A stretch of 64,000 nt of DNA from an uncultured Eubacterium sp. (GCA_934316845.1 CAKRDZ010000008.1:1-64000); one strand, 5' to 3'. Positions 52,366 through 61,918 are shown, counted from the first letter of the stretch. The notes: generated by a model from the sequence alone, not told the origin. Made by a program: numbers and translations.

Positions 52366-53337
52366 ATGGAAAGAATGACGGATAGGAGTGATGACAGGAT
52401 GACAGAGAGAAAGACAGATCTGGCGATGGAAGTCAGAGAGAGTTTTCCGCGGGATAATGTGGAAATTAAAGGGGTTGTGCTGGAAAAGAGAAAAGATGAG
52501 AAAAGCGGAGCTAAGGTGACTGTAGTTGAGATTAAGGATGATAAAGCAAGCAATGCAATGAAAAAGCCAAAAGGAACGTATGTTACGATCGAATCCGAAA
52601 GATTTTTGAAAGAGGACGAGGATAACGAGGAATTGCTGTTATGCGTCTGCCGGGAGTTGGAACGAATGGTGACGGGACTGCGGGAAAAAAAGGTGTTGAT
52701 CGCAGGGCTTGGAAACCGCCATGTAACCAGTGACTCTCTGGGACCGCGTATGGTAGAGGAGATTTTTGTTACGCGGCATTTTCAAAATGAATTTGGGGAA
52801 AGGTTTATGAAAAAGCATCAATACGGAAATGTCAGCGCCATTGCACCAGGAGTAATGGGACAGACAGGCATGGAGGCAGGCGAGGTATTGAAGGGGATTG
52901 TGGAAAAAACACAGCCGGAACTGGTGATCGTAGTGGATGCACTTGCTGCCAGAAGTCTGGCGAGGGTATGCACCACGGTACAGCTTACGGATACCGGGAT
53001 CAGTCCGGGATCCGGCATCGGAAATGTGAGGAAAGCGTTATCTAAGGAAACTCTTGGGGTGCCGGTCGTGGCAGTCGGGATTCCGACGGTGGTGGATGCC
53101 CGGACGATCATCAGTGATCATCTGGAGCAGGTCTTGACAAAACAGGGATACCGGGAATGGGAACGCGAACAATTTATCCGGGAAGTCCTCCGGGAGGAAA
53201 CAAAAAATCTGTTTGTGACGCCGAAAAATGTGGATGAGTCGGTGAGGATACTGGCGAAAGGCCTGGCAAAGGTGATGAATTACTGTCTTCAAAAAAAGAG
53301 TGAGGAATATTTCGAAGAAAATGCGGATACATTGTAA
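52366..53337 (+). CDS. gpr: Germination protease (GPR endopeptidase)
   Basis: About 323 residues. It degrades small acid-soluble spore proteins at germination. The family core is plain: RTDLAMEV-like KTDLAMEVRE, AGLGNRHVTSDSLGP, VSAIAPGVMGQTGMEA, VIVVDALAARS and VGIPTVVDA. GPR is made as a zymogen cut near the N-terminus, and the charged 20-residue lead here fits that. Its presence shows a spore-forming lineage. spoIIP follows closely, a conserved Clostridia order. Confidence 0.95.
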   Translation: MERMTDRSDDRMTERKTDLAMEVRESFPRDNVEIKGVVLEKRKDEKSGAKVTVVEIKDDKASNAMKKPKGTYVTIESERFLKEDEDNEELLLCVCRELERMVTGLREKKVLIAGLGNRHVTSDSLGPRMVEEIFVTRHFQNEFGERFMKKHQYGNVSAIAPGVMGQTGMEAGEVLKGIVEKTQPELVIVVDALAARSLARVCTTVQLTDTGISPGSGIGNVRKALSKETLGVPVVAVGIPTVVDARTIISDHLEQVLTKQGYREWEREQFIREVLREETKNLFVTPKNVDESVRILAKGLAKVMNYCLQKKSEEYFEENADTL

Positions 53338-53361
53338 AGAGTGCACAAAAGGGGGACAAAG

Positions 53362-54528
53362 ATGGGAAAAAATGGGAAACGGCGGCTGGCTGTGGGAGTG
53401 GTTTTGGTGGTTTTGATCCTTAGTGGATTTTTGAAAAAAGAGGTGAAAGAGCAGGTAAAGAAAAGCACGGGTGAAATTTTTTGCAGTTTTTTTACGAGAC
53501 AGACGGACGAAATCTGGTCAGCAGATATTTTTTCTCTGCCGCCTTTTGCCAAAAAGAAGCAAGTGGCAAAGGTGGAATATGATCCGGCAAAACTGCAGCA
53601 AGAAAATGAAACCATGCTGCAGCAGGAAAACAGGGATTATGAAACACAGGGACTCCAGGGGGACACGGTGGTGCAGAGCGAAAAGGCCGCTGTAGTGCCG
53701 GCTGCCGGGACAATGAAAAATACAGGCAGTGAAGCGTACGTTAAAAAATTATGGGAGACGAAGGATGTAAATTATCTGTGGGATCATTTTTACATTGTGG
53801 ATTCAACGACTTCTGTCCGGAAGAAACTGTTTCCGGTAGAACAGCTTTTAAAAAGAAATATGTGTCTGGAGCCGCAGAAGGGGAAAAAACAGATTTTGAT
53901 CTATCATACGCATGGGGCTTCCGAGACATTTGTGGACAGCCGTCCGGGGAAAATTGAAGACGGGGTGATCGGAGTCGGGGAAGTATTAAAGAATGAACTG
54001 GAAAAAAATGGATATGAAGTACTCCACGATACGACCAAATATGACTGGATGGATGGCAGAATTGATAGAAGCAAGGCGTATAATGTGTCGCTGGAAGGAG
54101 TGCAGCGGCAGCTGGAACAAAATCCGGACATCCAGGTACTTATTGACTTACATAGAGATTCCGTCGGCAAAAATAAGCATACCTATACAACGATCAATGG
54201 AAAACGTTCGGCGATTGTTATGTTTTTCAATGGGATGAGCCGAAACCGCGAGGGCGAGATCGAATATCTGGCAAATCCAAACCGTGAGGCAAATCTGGCA
54301 TTTAGTCTGCAGTTAAAGTGCCATGCCATGGAACTTTTTGAAGGGTTTACCAAGCCGATCTATCTAAAAGGGTATCGTTATAATCTTCATTTAAAAGAGC
54401 GTTCGCTCTTGATTGAGCTGGGAAATGAAAATAACACGGTTGAGGAAGCCAAAAATGCAGCGGCGCCTTTGGCAAAAGTAATTGCAGATGTGTTAAAGGG
54501 AGAAGTGAAGCATACTTTACCGGGATAG
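53362..54528 (+). CDS. spoIIP: Stage II sporulation protein P
   Basis: About 388 residues. SpoIIP is an amidase/endopeptidase that thins septal peptidoglycan during engulfment with SpoIID and SpoIIM. A single membrane segment lies at about residues 8-25 (LAVGVVLVVLILSGF). The catalytic domain has ILIYHTHGASETF, VLIDLHRDSV, and LIELGNENNTVEEAKNA, which supply the zinc ligands. The ATG was chosen behind AAAAGGGGG. It begins 24 bp after gpr. Confidence 0.94.
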   Translation: MGKNGKRRLAVGVVLVVLILSGFLKKEVKEQVKKSTGEIFCSFFTRQTDEIWSADIFSLPPFAKKKQVAKVEYDPAKLQQENETMLQQENRDYETQGLQGDTVVQSEKAAVVPAAGTMKNTGSEAYVKKLWETKDVNYLWDHFYIVDSTTSVRKKLFPVEQLLKRNMCLEPQKGKKQILIYHTHGASETFVDSRPGKIEDGVIGVGEVLKNELEKNGYEVLHDTTKYDWMDGRIDRSKAYNVSLEGVQRQLEQNPDIQVLIDLHRDSVGKNKHTYTTINGKRSAIVMFFNGMSRNREGEIEYLANPNREANLAFSLQLKCHAMELFEGFTKPIYLKGYRYNLHLKERSLLIELGNENNTVEEAKNAAAPLAKVIADVLKGEVKHTLPG

Positions 54529-54531
54529 ACT

Positions 54532-54562
54532 CGGAAAGCGGACAAATAATCCGTTTTCCGCA
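54532..54562 (+). terminator. Hairpin after spoIIP
   Basis: CGGAAAGCGGA pairs with TCCGTTTTCCG with one bulge on each side and is followed by ACTTTATTTTTA. It probably ends the gpr-spoIIP unit. Confidence 0.65.
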
Positions 54563-54639
54563 CTTTATTTTTACAGAAAAATACGATAAAATAAAGATAC
54601 ACAGTTGGTAAGCGGAATAAAAGTGTAGGAGAGATGAAT

Positions 54640-55002
54640 ATGGATTTGTTTGACAATGAACAGGTAGGAAAAAGGTTACGTCACCTTCGATGCATCATGG
54701 ATATTTCCGCATCTGATATGGCAGATTCGCTGGGGGTGACTACCGGACATTTTCGCAAGTGGGAAAGAGGTGATCACGCAATTAGTCTGGTGGGACTTAA
54801 TATGCTTCACAGACAATATGGAATGGATCTGAATTATCTGATAACCGGGAAAGTGCGGGAACATGATTTTGCCAATGCCTTATTTGAAATGACACCGGAA
54901 GAGTTGTTTTTTATGATGCGTCAGCTTCTTGATAATTGTGAAGAAATTTACAAAGAAAAGGAAAAACACAGGCTGAAAGAGGCGGAGGAGGAAGTGTTGT
55001 GA
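54640..55002 (+). CDS. XRE-family DNA-binding protein
   Basis: About 120 residues. A Cro/cI-type helix-turn-helix spans residues about 8-65 (SASDMADSLGVTTGHFRKWERG). The C-terminal part is a charged helix (EEIYKEKEKHRLKEAEEE) likely for dimer contact. I prefer the ATG at 54640, eight bases after AGGAG. Its stop overlaps the start of a lone LytTR gene by 4 bp, so the two regulators are made together. Target unknown. Confidence 0.82.
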   Translation: MDLFDNEQVGKRLRHLRCIMDISASDMADSLGVTTGHFRKWERGDHAISLVGLNMLHRQYGMDLNYLITGKVREHDFANALFEMTPEELFFMMRQLLDNCEEIYKEKEKHRLKEAEEEVL

Positions 55003-55352
55003 CACAGAAATTTGTATCCAGAGAAAATGATATGGTATTTTTTCAAAAGTATGGAAGGATTATACCTTTAAACATCCGGGATATCATTTATGTGGAACAT
55101 CGCAGCAGGACTATATTTGTGCATACGATAAATGGCGTATTTTTGATGCCGTATATGAGTTTGTGTAAAATTCATGAAAGATTAGGGAATGATTTTTTGT
55201 TTCAGTGTCATAAATCCTATTTGGTAAACCGGATGTATGTGGAACAATTTGTGTGTTCGGAAAATCTTATTGTTTTAAAGAATTATTTCGGAAATATTGC
55301 TGTTGGAAGGCATTACCGGAAGAGTTTTTTGGAAAATATGCATTATATTTGA
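54999..55352 (+). CDS. Stand-alone LytTR DNA-binding protein
   Basis: A 117-residue protein that is only a LytTR domain: DIIYVEHRSRTIFVHTINGVF and FQCHKSYLVNRMYVEQF are the beta-strand core, and GRHYRKSFLENM the end. It has no receiver domain, so it is not controlled by phosphorylation in the usual way. Translation starts at GTG in a GTGA overlap with the XRE gene. It may act as a constitutive activator, as a competitor of the LytTR response regulator encoded 25 kb upstream, or as a partner of the XRE protein. Confidence 0.85.
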   Translation: MTQKFVSRENDMVFFQKYGRIIPLNIRDIIYVEHRSRTIFVHTINGVFLMPYMSLCKIHERLGNDFLFQCHKSYLVNRMYVEQFVCSENLIVLKNYFGNIAVGRHYRKSFLENMHYI

Positions 55353-55363
55353 AAGAAAGTTTC

Positions 55364-55392
55364 TTTACAAAAATTTATATCCGTTATATAAT
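55364..55392 (+). promoter_or_regulatory. Promoter of the histidine phosphatase gene
   Basis: TTTACA (55364-55369), 17 bp, TATAAT (55387-55392), 24 bp before the ATG. Confidence 0.8.
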
Positions 55393-55416
55393 AAGAGATT
55401 GCAGAGGTGATAACAG

Positions 55417-56085
55417 ATGAAACAAATCTATCTGATCCGTCATGGCAGGCAGTCATCAAAGTTATGTAATGTCGATGTAAGTCTGGATGACGCAGGAAGA
55501 AGACAGGCAGATCTTGTGGCAGACAGGCTTATTTCGTATAAACTGGAAGCCCTTTATGCAAGTGGCTTAAAACGGGCACAGGAGACAGCTCAGGCAATCT
55601 CGCAAGCAACCGGACTTCCGGTCCGATGCGTGGAATCGTTTCATGAGATTGAATTTGGAGAACTGACCGGTTTATCTAATGAAGAGATTGAGTCCCGCTA
55701 TGGGGCGTTTGTCCGCCGGCGTGCTGCGCAGGAAAATGATTTGGCATACCCCGGTGGAGAAAACGGACAAGATGTCATTGAACGGATTAAAAATGATTTT
55801 GAACAGATATGTGAAGCCCCCGAAAAGCGGGTGGCGATTGTGACACATGGTGGTGTGATCCGGGCACTGTGTGCCTTTCTTTTACATATGCCGATGAAGC
55901 ATAAACTGCAATTTGCGGTTGACTTGGAAAATACAAGTATTACGGAGATCTTATACGACGAAAAAACCGGAAGATTTTATCTGGAGCGGCTAAATGACTA
56001 TGAGCATCTGATGACCGCGCCGGAACTGCTTCGGAAATATTGGAAGACATCTCTGATATCCGAAGAAACGGAGACGAGAAAGTGA
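55417..56085 (+). CDS. Histidine phosphatase family protein (phosphoglycerate mutase-like)
   Basis: A 222-residue enzyme. The phosphorylated His is in YLIRHGRQS, the acidic proton donor in HEIEFGELTGLS, and the second His in VTHGGVIRALC. The fold covers mutases, cobalamin phosphatases and many other phosphatases, so the substrate is open. It starts a run with the MATE exporter and proS, with short spacers of 16 and 10 bp. Confidence 0.85.
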   Translation: MKQIYLIRHGRQSSKLCNVDVSLDDAGRRQADLVADRLISYKLEALYASGLKRAQETAQAISQATGLPVRCVESFHEIEFGELTGLSNEEIESRYGAFVRRRAAQENDLAYPGGENGQDVIERIKNDFEQICEAPEKRVAIVTHGGVIRALCAFLLHMPMKHKLQFAVDLENTSITEILYDEKTGRFYLERLNDYEHLMTAPELLRKYWKTSLISEETETRK

Positions 56086-56101
56086 GGAAAGAGAATTTTA
56101 T

Positions 56102-57481
56102 ATGGAACAGATGACAGAGAGAAAAGAAAATAAAATGGGGACGATGCCCGTAAAGAAATTATTGATCACGATGTCGCTGCCCATGATGGCATCGATGCTC
56201 GTACAGGCACTGTATAATATTGTAGACAGTATTTTTGTATCGCGCATCAGTGAGGACGCGTTGACAGCGGTGTCTCTTGCTTTTCCCATCCAGACATTGA
56301 TGATCGCGGTGGCGGGTGGTACCGGAGTCGGAGTGAACGCCCTGTTGTCGAGAAGTCTCGGAGAAAAAAAGTTTGAAGAGGCAGACCGCGCCGCCAATAT
56401 GGGAATTCTGCTTATGCTGCTTAGTTATGTGGTGTTTGCCCTGTTTGGAATCTTTGGTTCACGGGTGTTTTTTGAATCGCAGGTAGATGCCTCCCTGCCA
56501 AATGCAAAGGAAATAGTGGACTACGGTACTTCGTACCTTCAGATATGTCTGATCTTTTCCTTCGGTATCATGCTGGAAATGATGCTGGAACGTATTTTAC
56601 AGGCAACCGGAAAAACGTTTTTTACCATGATCACGCAAGGTGTCGGTGCAGTGGTAAATATTATCCTGGATCCGATCCTGATCTTTGGATTGTGCGGAGC
56701 ACCGCGTCTGGGAATTGCCGGGGCGGCAACTGCGACGGTAGTGGGACAGATCATTGCGATGAGTCTTGCGGTATTTTTTAATATCACAAAAAATACGGAT
56801 GTATCGCTGAGTTTTCGAAAAATGAAGCCGCATGGTACGACAATTGGAGCGATTTACCGCGTAGGAATCCCTTCGATCATTATGCAGGCGATCGGATCGG
56901 TCATGACCTATGGTATGAATAAGATCCTGGCACCGTTTTCGACGACAGCTGTTGCCGTGTTTGGTGTTTATTTTAAATTAAACAGTTTTATCTTTATGCC
57001 GGTATTTGGATTGAACAATGGAATCATTCCAATCATTGCCTACAATTATGGGGCAAGAAAGAAGGAGAGGATTATTCAGACCATTCGCTTTGGTATTGCA
57101 ATATCGGTGTCGATCATGTTCATCGGAATGTGTATCTTTCTTGCGATACCGGACAAGCTTCTGCTTTTGTTTGATGCCTCACCGGAAATGTTAAAAATTG
57201 GAAAAATGGCATTGCGTATTATTTGTACACATTTTATGCTTGCAGGATGCTCTATCATATTGATGTCGACATTCCAGGCGTTTGGAGAAGGAATTGCCAG
57301 TTTGATGGTATCTGTTCTCCGCCAGCTGGTTGTCATTTTGCCGGCAGCCTTTATCTTGGCACATGCGTTTGGACTGAATGCTATATGGTGGGCTTTCCCG
57401 ATTGCGGAGATATGTTCATTGACATTTAGTGCAATTTTATTTAAAAGATTGTATCATAAAAAAATTAAATTATTAAATTAG
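56102..57481 (+). CDS. MATE-family efflux transporter
   Basis: A 459-residue protein with about 12 membrane segments in two six-helix halves. The start PVKKLLITMSLPMMASMLVQALYNIVDSIFV-like region (LVQALYNIVDSIFVSRIS) and GVNALLSRSLGEKK are typical of MATE sodium- or proton-driven exporters. It most resembles the MepA-like branch, judged by eye. The substrate is unknown. Several close ATG codons exist; the first follows GAGGAAAG. proS begins 10 bp after the stop. Confidence 0.9.
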   Translation: MEQMTERKENKMGTMPVKKLLITMSLPMMASMLVQALYNIVDSIFVSRISEDALTAVSLAFPIQTLMIAVAGGTGVGVNALLSRSLGEKKFEEADRAANMGILLMLLSYVVFALFGIFGSRVFFESQVDASLPNAKEIVDYGTSYLQICLIFSFGIMLEMMLERILQATGKTFFTMITQGVGAVVNIILDPILIFGLCGAPRLGIAGAATATVVGQIIAMSLAVFFNITKNTDVSLSFRKMKPHGTTIGAIYRVGIPSIIMQAIGSVMTYGMNKILAPFSTTAVAVFGVYFKLNSFIFMPVFGLNNGIIPIIAYNYGARKKERIIQTIRFGIAISVSIMFIGMCIFLAIPDKLLLLFDASPEMLKIGKMALRIICTHFMLAGCSIILMSTFQAFGEGIASLMVSVLRQLVVILPAAFILAHAFGLNAIWWAFPIAEICSLTFSAILFKRLYHKKIKLLN

Positions 57482-57491
57482 GAGGAACATT

Positions 57492-59240
57492 ATGAAACTT
57501 GATAAAATGATTGGAGACCGCTTTAAAGAAAGACCATCGGATTGTGCAATCGAGAGCCATGCGCTGATGGTGCGCGGAGGATATATGAAGAGCGTGGCAA
57601 ATGGTATTTATTCCCAGTTTCCACCACTGAAAAGAATTACCGCAAAGATTGAAAAGATCATTCGTGAGGAAATGGATGCGCTGGATGGACAGGAAGTATT
57701 GTTCCCGGTAGCACTTCCGGGAAGTTTATGGGAAGAGTCCGGACGTTTTGAGAGCGTGGGAAGCGAACTTCTCCGCTTTAAAGACCGTAACAATGCCCAG
57801 ATGGTTTTGGGAATGACTCACGAAGAGGCAGCCGTACATCTCGTGCGTGAGTATGCAAACAGTTATACCAAATATCCATTTATGATCTATCAGGTGCAGA
57901 CAAAATTCCGTGATGAGGCTCGTCCTCGTGCTGGAATGATCCGTGTCCGTGAGTTTACGATGAAAGATGCTTATTCTTTTCATACCTCACAGGAAGATCT
58001 GGAGAAATATTATGACCGTATGTATAAAGCATATCAGCGTATCTTTGCCCGTGCCGGCATTCCGGAGGTGGCGGTGGTAGCTTCCGATTCAGGTATGATG
58101 GGAGGAAGTCTGTCGCATGAATACATGCTTTTGACGCCGGTTGGAGAAGATACGATCGTACTTTGTGACGAATGTGATTACCGCGCGAATATGGAAGCGG
58201 CAGAGAGCATCATTGAAAACAAAGACCAGAAATTGGAAAAAGCAGAACTGAAATTAGTGGATACGCCGGATCAGCATACGATTGAAGAAGTCTGCAATTA
58301 TCTGCATCTTCCGGTAGAAAACTCTATGAAAGCGGTTGTTTACCAGAAAAATGAAGATGACTCCTACGTGGTATTGTTTATTCGTGGGGATCTCGAAGCC
58401 AATGAGACGAAGATCACAAATTATCTCGGTGCAGCGATCCATCCGGCAGTGATCACAGAAGACTGCGGACTGCACGCCGGATTTATCGGAGCATACCAGC
58501 TTCCGGAAGGAATCACGGTACTTTACGATAATTCACTGAAAGGCATTGAAAATCTCTGCTGTGGCGGAAATGAAGTAGATAAACATTATGTTGGATTAAA
58601 TATGGAACGTGACGTACCGGATGCGGAATATGGTGATTTTGCCAAAGCGATTGACGGTGGTATCTGTCCATGCTGCGGAAAACCAAAATTAAAGATTGCC
58701 CGCGGTATTGAAGTTGGAAATATTTTCCAATTGGGAACGAAATATACAAAGACGATGGGAATGGAATATCTCGATCAGGATGGCAAAAAGCACAATCCGA
58801 TCATGGGATGTTACGGCATCGGAGTAGGCAGACTGGCAGCTTCTGTCTGTGAAGTACGCCGCGATGATTACGGTCCGATCTGGCCGATCACGATCGCTCC
58901 TTGGGAAGTACAGCTTTGCTGTATGCGTGCGGACGATGCAGAATGTAAAGAATTTGCAGATAAATTGTATGACGGGTTACAGAAAGACCGTCTGGAAGTG
59001 CTTTACGATGACCGTAATGTGCGCGCCGGTGCGATGTTCTCGGATGCCGATCTGCTTGGTGTACCGGTTCGTGTAGTGGTAAGCCCAAGAAATATGAAAA
59101 ATGGTGTTGTTGAGATTTCCACAAGAGACAAATCCGTACAGGTACAGGTGCCTCTTGAGGAAGCAGTTACAAAAGTGAAAGAATTGGTACAGAAACTGTA
59201 TGATGAGATCGAGGAAGGGGTAAAACCGTTTCAGGAATAG
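57492..59240 (+). CDS. proS: Prolyl-tRNA synthetase
   Basis: A 582-residue class II synthetase of the bacterial type. Motif 1 is near ITAKIEKIIREEMDALDGQE, motif 2 is FRDEARPRAGMIRVREFTMKDAYSF, and motif 3 GCYGIGVGRLAA. The insertion domain between motifs 2 and 3 (residues about 225-380) carries the YbaK-like editing fold that clears Ala-tRNA-Pro. A CDEC...CPCC pair is present. The RBS AGGAGGA is strong. No T-box leader precedes it. A MITE-like element lies 11 bp after the stop. Confidence 0.96.
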   Translation: MKLDKMIGDRFKERPSDCAIESHALMVRGGYMKSVANGIYSQFPPLKRITAKIEKIIREEMDALDGQEVLFPVALPGSLWEESGRFESVGSELLRFKDRNNAQMVLGMTHEEAAVHLVREYANSYTKYPFMIYQVQTKFRDEARPRAGMIRVREFTMKDAYSFHTSQEDLEKYYDRMYKAYQRIFARAGIPEVAVVASDSGMMGGSLSHEYMLLTPVGEDTIVLCDECDYRANMEAAESIIENKDQKLEKAELKLVDTPDQHTIEEVCNYLHLPVENSMKAVVYQKNEDDSYVVLFIRGDLEANETKITNYLGAAIHPAVITEDCGLHAGFIGAYQLPEGITVLYDNSLKGIENLCCGGNEVDKHYVGLNMERDVPDAEYGDFAKAIDGGICPCCGKPKLKIARGIEVGNIFQLGTKYTKTMGMEYLDQDGKKHNPIMGCYGIGVGRLAASVCEVRRDDYGPIWPITIAPWEVQLCCMRADDAECKEFADKLYDGLQKDRLEVLYDDRNVRAGAMFSDADLLGVPVRVVVSPRNMKNGVVEISTRDKSVQVQVPLEEAVTKVKELVQKLYDEIEEGVKPFQE

Positions 59241-59250
59241 TTATAAAAAT

Positions 59251-59439
59251 GTAACTATTCAGGACCGATGATTGCCAATGAATGAATCGTCGTGCTTGCA
59301 CGTAAGAGACATTCATTGGCAATCATTAGGCCTAATAGGGCTCCCCACTCCTATATGAGCATTTTTAGCCTTGCAAAGGCGAGAAAGAACACGTAGTGTT
59401 CGTAAATGCGAATAGAGAGTGGGGTGCCTGAATAGTTAC
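59251..59439 (-). mobile_element. MITE-like element, copy 3 (189 bp, inverted relative to copies 1 and 2)
   Basis: Both ends read GTAACTATTCAGG inward, a perfect 13 bp inverted repeat. The flanks ATAAAAAT (59243-59250) and ATAAGAAT (59440-59447) match at 7 of 8 positions. Read on the minus strand it lines up with copy 1 along its length, sharing GCATTT, GAACACT, AAGGCTAAAAATGCTCATAT and TTACGTGCAAGCACGA. Its long stem (59268-59284 with 59310-59326) is perfect over 17 bp yet unrelated to the stems of the other copies. It fills the proS-metH spacer. Confidence 0.85.
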
Positions 59440-59479
59440 ATAAGAATTAGCTATGGTGTAACCAGGAAAGGCGGAATCT

Positions 59480-61900
59480 ATGAATTTTAGAGAATATATT
59501 CAACAAGGATTTGTATTTTTGGATGGAGCGACCGGCTCAAACCTGCAGGAACATGGAATGCAGGCGGGAGAATGCCCGGAACTCTGGATTTTGAATCACC
59601 CGGATGTGTTTGTGGAATTGCAGAAGCAGTATATTCTGGCAGGAAGTGACGTGCTTTATGCGCCTACATTTACCTGTAACCGGATCAAACTTGCCGAATA
59701 TGGACTGGAAGACAAACTTCATGAGATGACGCAGCAGCTGGTTGCACTCAGCCGGCAGGCAGTGGAAGAAAGCGGCACGACGCGTAAGATTTATATTGCC
59801 GGTGATATGACGATGACCGGAGAGCAGCTGTATCCGATGGGAACGCTTACCCTGGAAGAACTGATCGACGTATACAAAGAGCAGGTAAATGCGTTGATCG
59901 ACGCCGGTGTGGATCTGTTTGCCGTAGAGACGATGATGAGTCTGCAGGAATGCCGTGGAGCGGTTCTTGCAATTAAGGAGACTTGCGGAGATACGATCCC
60001 GATCCTTGTGACACTGACATTTCAGGATGATATGCGTACCCTGTTTGGTACAAATCCGGAGACGGCAGTTATCGTAATGGAATCCATGGGTGTCGATGCC
60101 GTAGGTCTGAATTGTTCGACCGGGCCGGATAAAATGCATGAGGTCGTGCAGAGGATGCTGCGTGTCAGCAGTATTCCGCTTGTTGTAAAGCCAAATGCCG
60201 GTCTTCCGAAACTCGAAGACGGAAAGACGACATATGACATGGATGCGGAAGAATTTGCCAGAGAGATGTTCCCACTGGCACAGATGGGAGCTACGATCCT
60301 TGGTGGATGCTGCGGTACCACGCCGCTTCACATCCAAAAGATGATACAGAATCTGGAAAATGAGAAAGCGGTGCTTCCGGACAAAAAGCAGATCCGGGCA
60401 CTCACAAATGAAAGAAACTTTTTAGAGATCGATCTGGACGGAACATTCTCTATCGTAGGAGAGCGTATCAATCCGACCGGAAAGAAAAATCTGCAGGAAG
60501 AACTGCGCCAGAAAAAGATGGATCTTGTTATTGATATGGCAGAAGAGCAGGTGGCAAAAGGCGCCAAAATTCTCGATGTCAATATGGGAACCAATGGCAT
60601 TGACGAAAAAGAAATGATGCTGATGGCAGTCAACGAACTGACGCTTGCGGTCGATGTGCCGCTTTGCATCGATTCCAGTTATGTGGATATTGTGGAAGAA
60701 GCGCTGCGTATCTATCCGGGGCGTGCCTTGATCAATTCGATTTCACTCGAACCGGAGAAGATAAAGCATTTGATTCCGGCGGCAAAAAAATATGGAGCGA
60801 TGTTTATCCTGCTTCCGCTGTCCGATAAAGGACTTCCGGAAAATCTGGAAGAAAAGAAAGAAATTATCCATACCATATTGACAGAGGCAAAGAAATATGG
60901 CCTGTCAGAAAAGGATATCGTGGTGGACGGACTTGTGGCGACGATCGGTGCCAACAAAAAGGCGGCGATCGAAGTGCTGGAAACCATTCGCTACTGCAAG
61001 GAAGAACTGGGAGTTGCTACGATCTGCGGATTGTCAAATATTTCCTTTGGACTTCCTGAGCGCCAGTTTGTCAATACCGCCTTTTTGACTATGGCAATTG
61101 CACAGGGGCTTACGATGGCAATCGCAAACCCAAGTCAGACGCTCCTAACCAATGCGGCATTGGCGACGGATCTGCTCTTAAACAAAGCCAATGCGGATCT
61201 GAATTACATCAATGGAGTGAATAAGGCAGAGATTTCTACCGGAAATAATGCAAACCGGCAGAGCAGCGAAGAAGACGGGCATCCGTTATATCTTGCTGTT
61301 GTAAAAGGAAAAGACGGACAGGCGCTGGCTCTTGCCAAAGAAGAGATCGAAAAAGGGGAAAAACCGGGTCAGATCATTGACAGTTATCTGATCCCGGCGA
61401 TCAATCATGTCGGAGAATTGTTTGAGAAGGGAACGTATTTCCTTCCCCAGCTTATCGCCAGTGCCGAGGCAATGGAAAAGGCGATTGATTATCTGGAACC
61501 GTATCTTGCTAAAGAACGCGGAGACCAGAAACTGGATACGATCGTAATGGCGACGGTAAAAGGCGACATTCACGATATTGGAAAGAATCTTGTGGTGCTG
61601 ATGCTGAAAAACTATGGCTACGAAGTGATTGATCTTGGAAAAGATGTTGACAATCAGTTAGTCATTGATACGGCGATCAAGGAAAATGCGGCGATCATCG
61701 GACTGTCCGCCCTTATGACGACGACAATGACCGAGATGAAGGAAGTGGTCGATCTGGCAAAAGCTCAGGGAGTCAAGGCAAAGATCATTATCGGGGGAGC
61801 CGTCGTGACCGAAAGTTATGCCGAGGAGATCGGTGCAGACGGATATTCGAAAGATGCCAGAGAGGCTGTTAAACTTGTAAATAAATTGCTTGGAAGATAG
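59480..61900 (+). CDS. metH: Cobalamin-dependent methionine synthase, short form
   Basis: An 806-residue enzyme that moves a methyl group from methyl-tetrahydrofolate to homocysteine via cobalamin. Residues 1-290 are the homocysteine/zinc barrel (GLNCST and GGCCGTTP give the Cys ligands), 320-580 the pterin-binding barrel (IVGERINPTGKK), and 590-806 the cobalamin module with GDIHDIGKNLV, in which His binds cobalt. The C-terminal SAM-dependent reactivation domain is absent, so another protein must rescue oxidised enzyme. No B12 or SAM riboswitch is seen; only 40 bp separate the ATG from a MITE. Confidence 0.95.
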   Translation: MNFREYIQQGFVFLDGATGSNLQEHGMQAGECPELWILNHPDVFVELQKQYILAGSDVLYAPTFTCNRIKLAEYGLEDKLHEMTQQLVALSRQAVEESGTTRKIYIAGDMTMTGEQLYPMGTLTLEELIDVYKEQVNALIDAGVDLFAVETMMSLQECRGAVLAIKETCGDTIPILVTLTFQDDMRTLFGTNPETAVIVMESMGVDAVGLNCSTGPDKMHEVVQRMLRVSSIPLVVKPNAGLPKLEDGKTTYDMDAEEFAREMFPLAQMGATILGGCCGTTPLHIQKMIQNLENEKAVLPDKKQIRALTNERNFLEIDLDGTFSIVGERINPTGKKNLQEELRQKKMDLVIDMAEEQVAKGAKILDVNMGTNGIDEKEMMLMAVNELTLAVDVPLCIDSSYVDIVEEALRIYPGRALINSISLEPEKIKHLIPAAKKYGAMFILLPLSDKGLPENLEEKKEIIHTILTEAKKYGLSEKDIVVDGLVATIGANKKAAIEVLETIRYCKEELGVATICGLSNISFGLPERQFVNTAFLTMAIAQGLTMAIANPSQTLLTNAALATDLLLNKANADLNYINGVNKAEISTGNNANRQSSEEDGHPLYLAVVKGKDGQALALAKEEIEKGEKPGQIIDSYLIPAINHVGELFEKGTYFLPQLIASAEAMEKAIDYLEPYLAKERGDQKLDTIVMATVKGDIHDIGKNLVVLMLKNYGYEVIDLGKDVDNQLVIDTAIKENAAIIGLSALMTTTMTEMKEVVDLAKAQGVKAKIIIGGAVVTESYAEEIGADGYSKDAREAVKLVNKLLGR

Positions 61901-61918
61901 TAGAGGGAGAGAAAAAAC

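Noticed and set aside
59537..60337. A 266-codon minus-strand frame opposite metH
   Set aside because: Antisense to conserved MetH coding sequence, with no ribosome site or recognisable domain.
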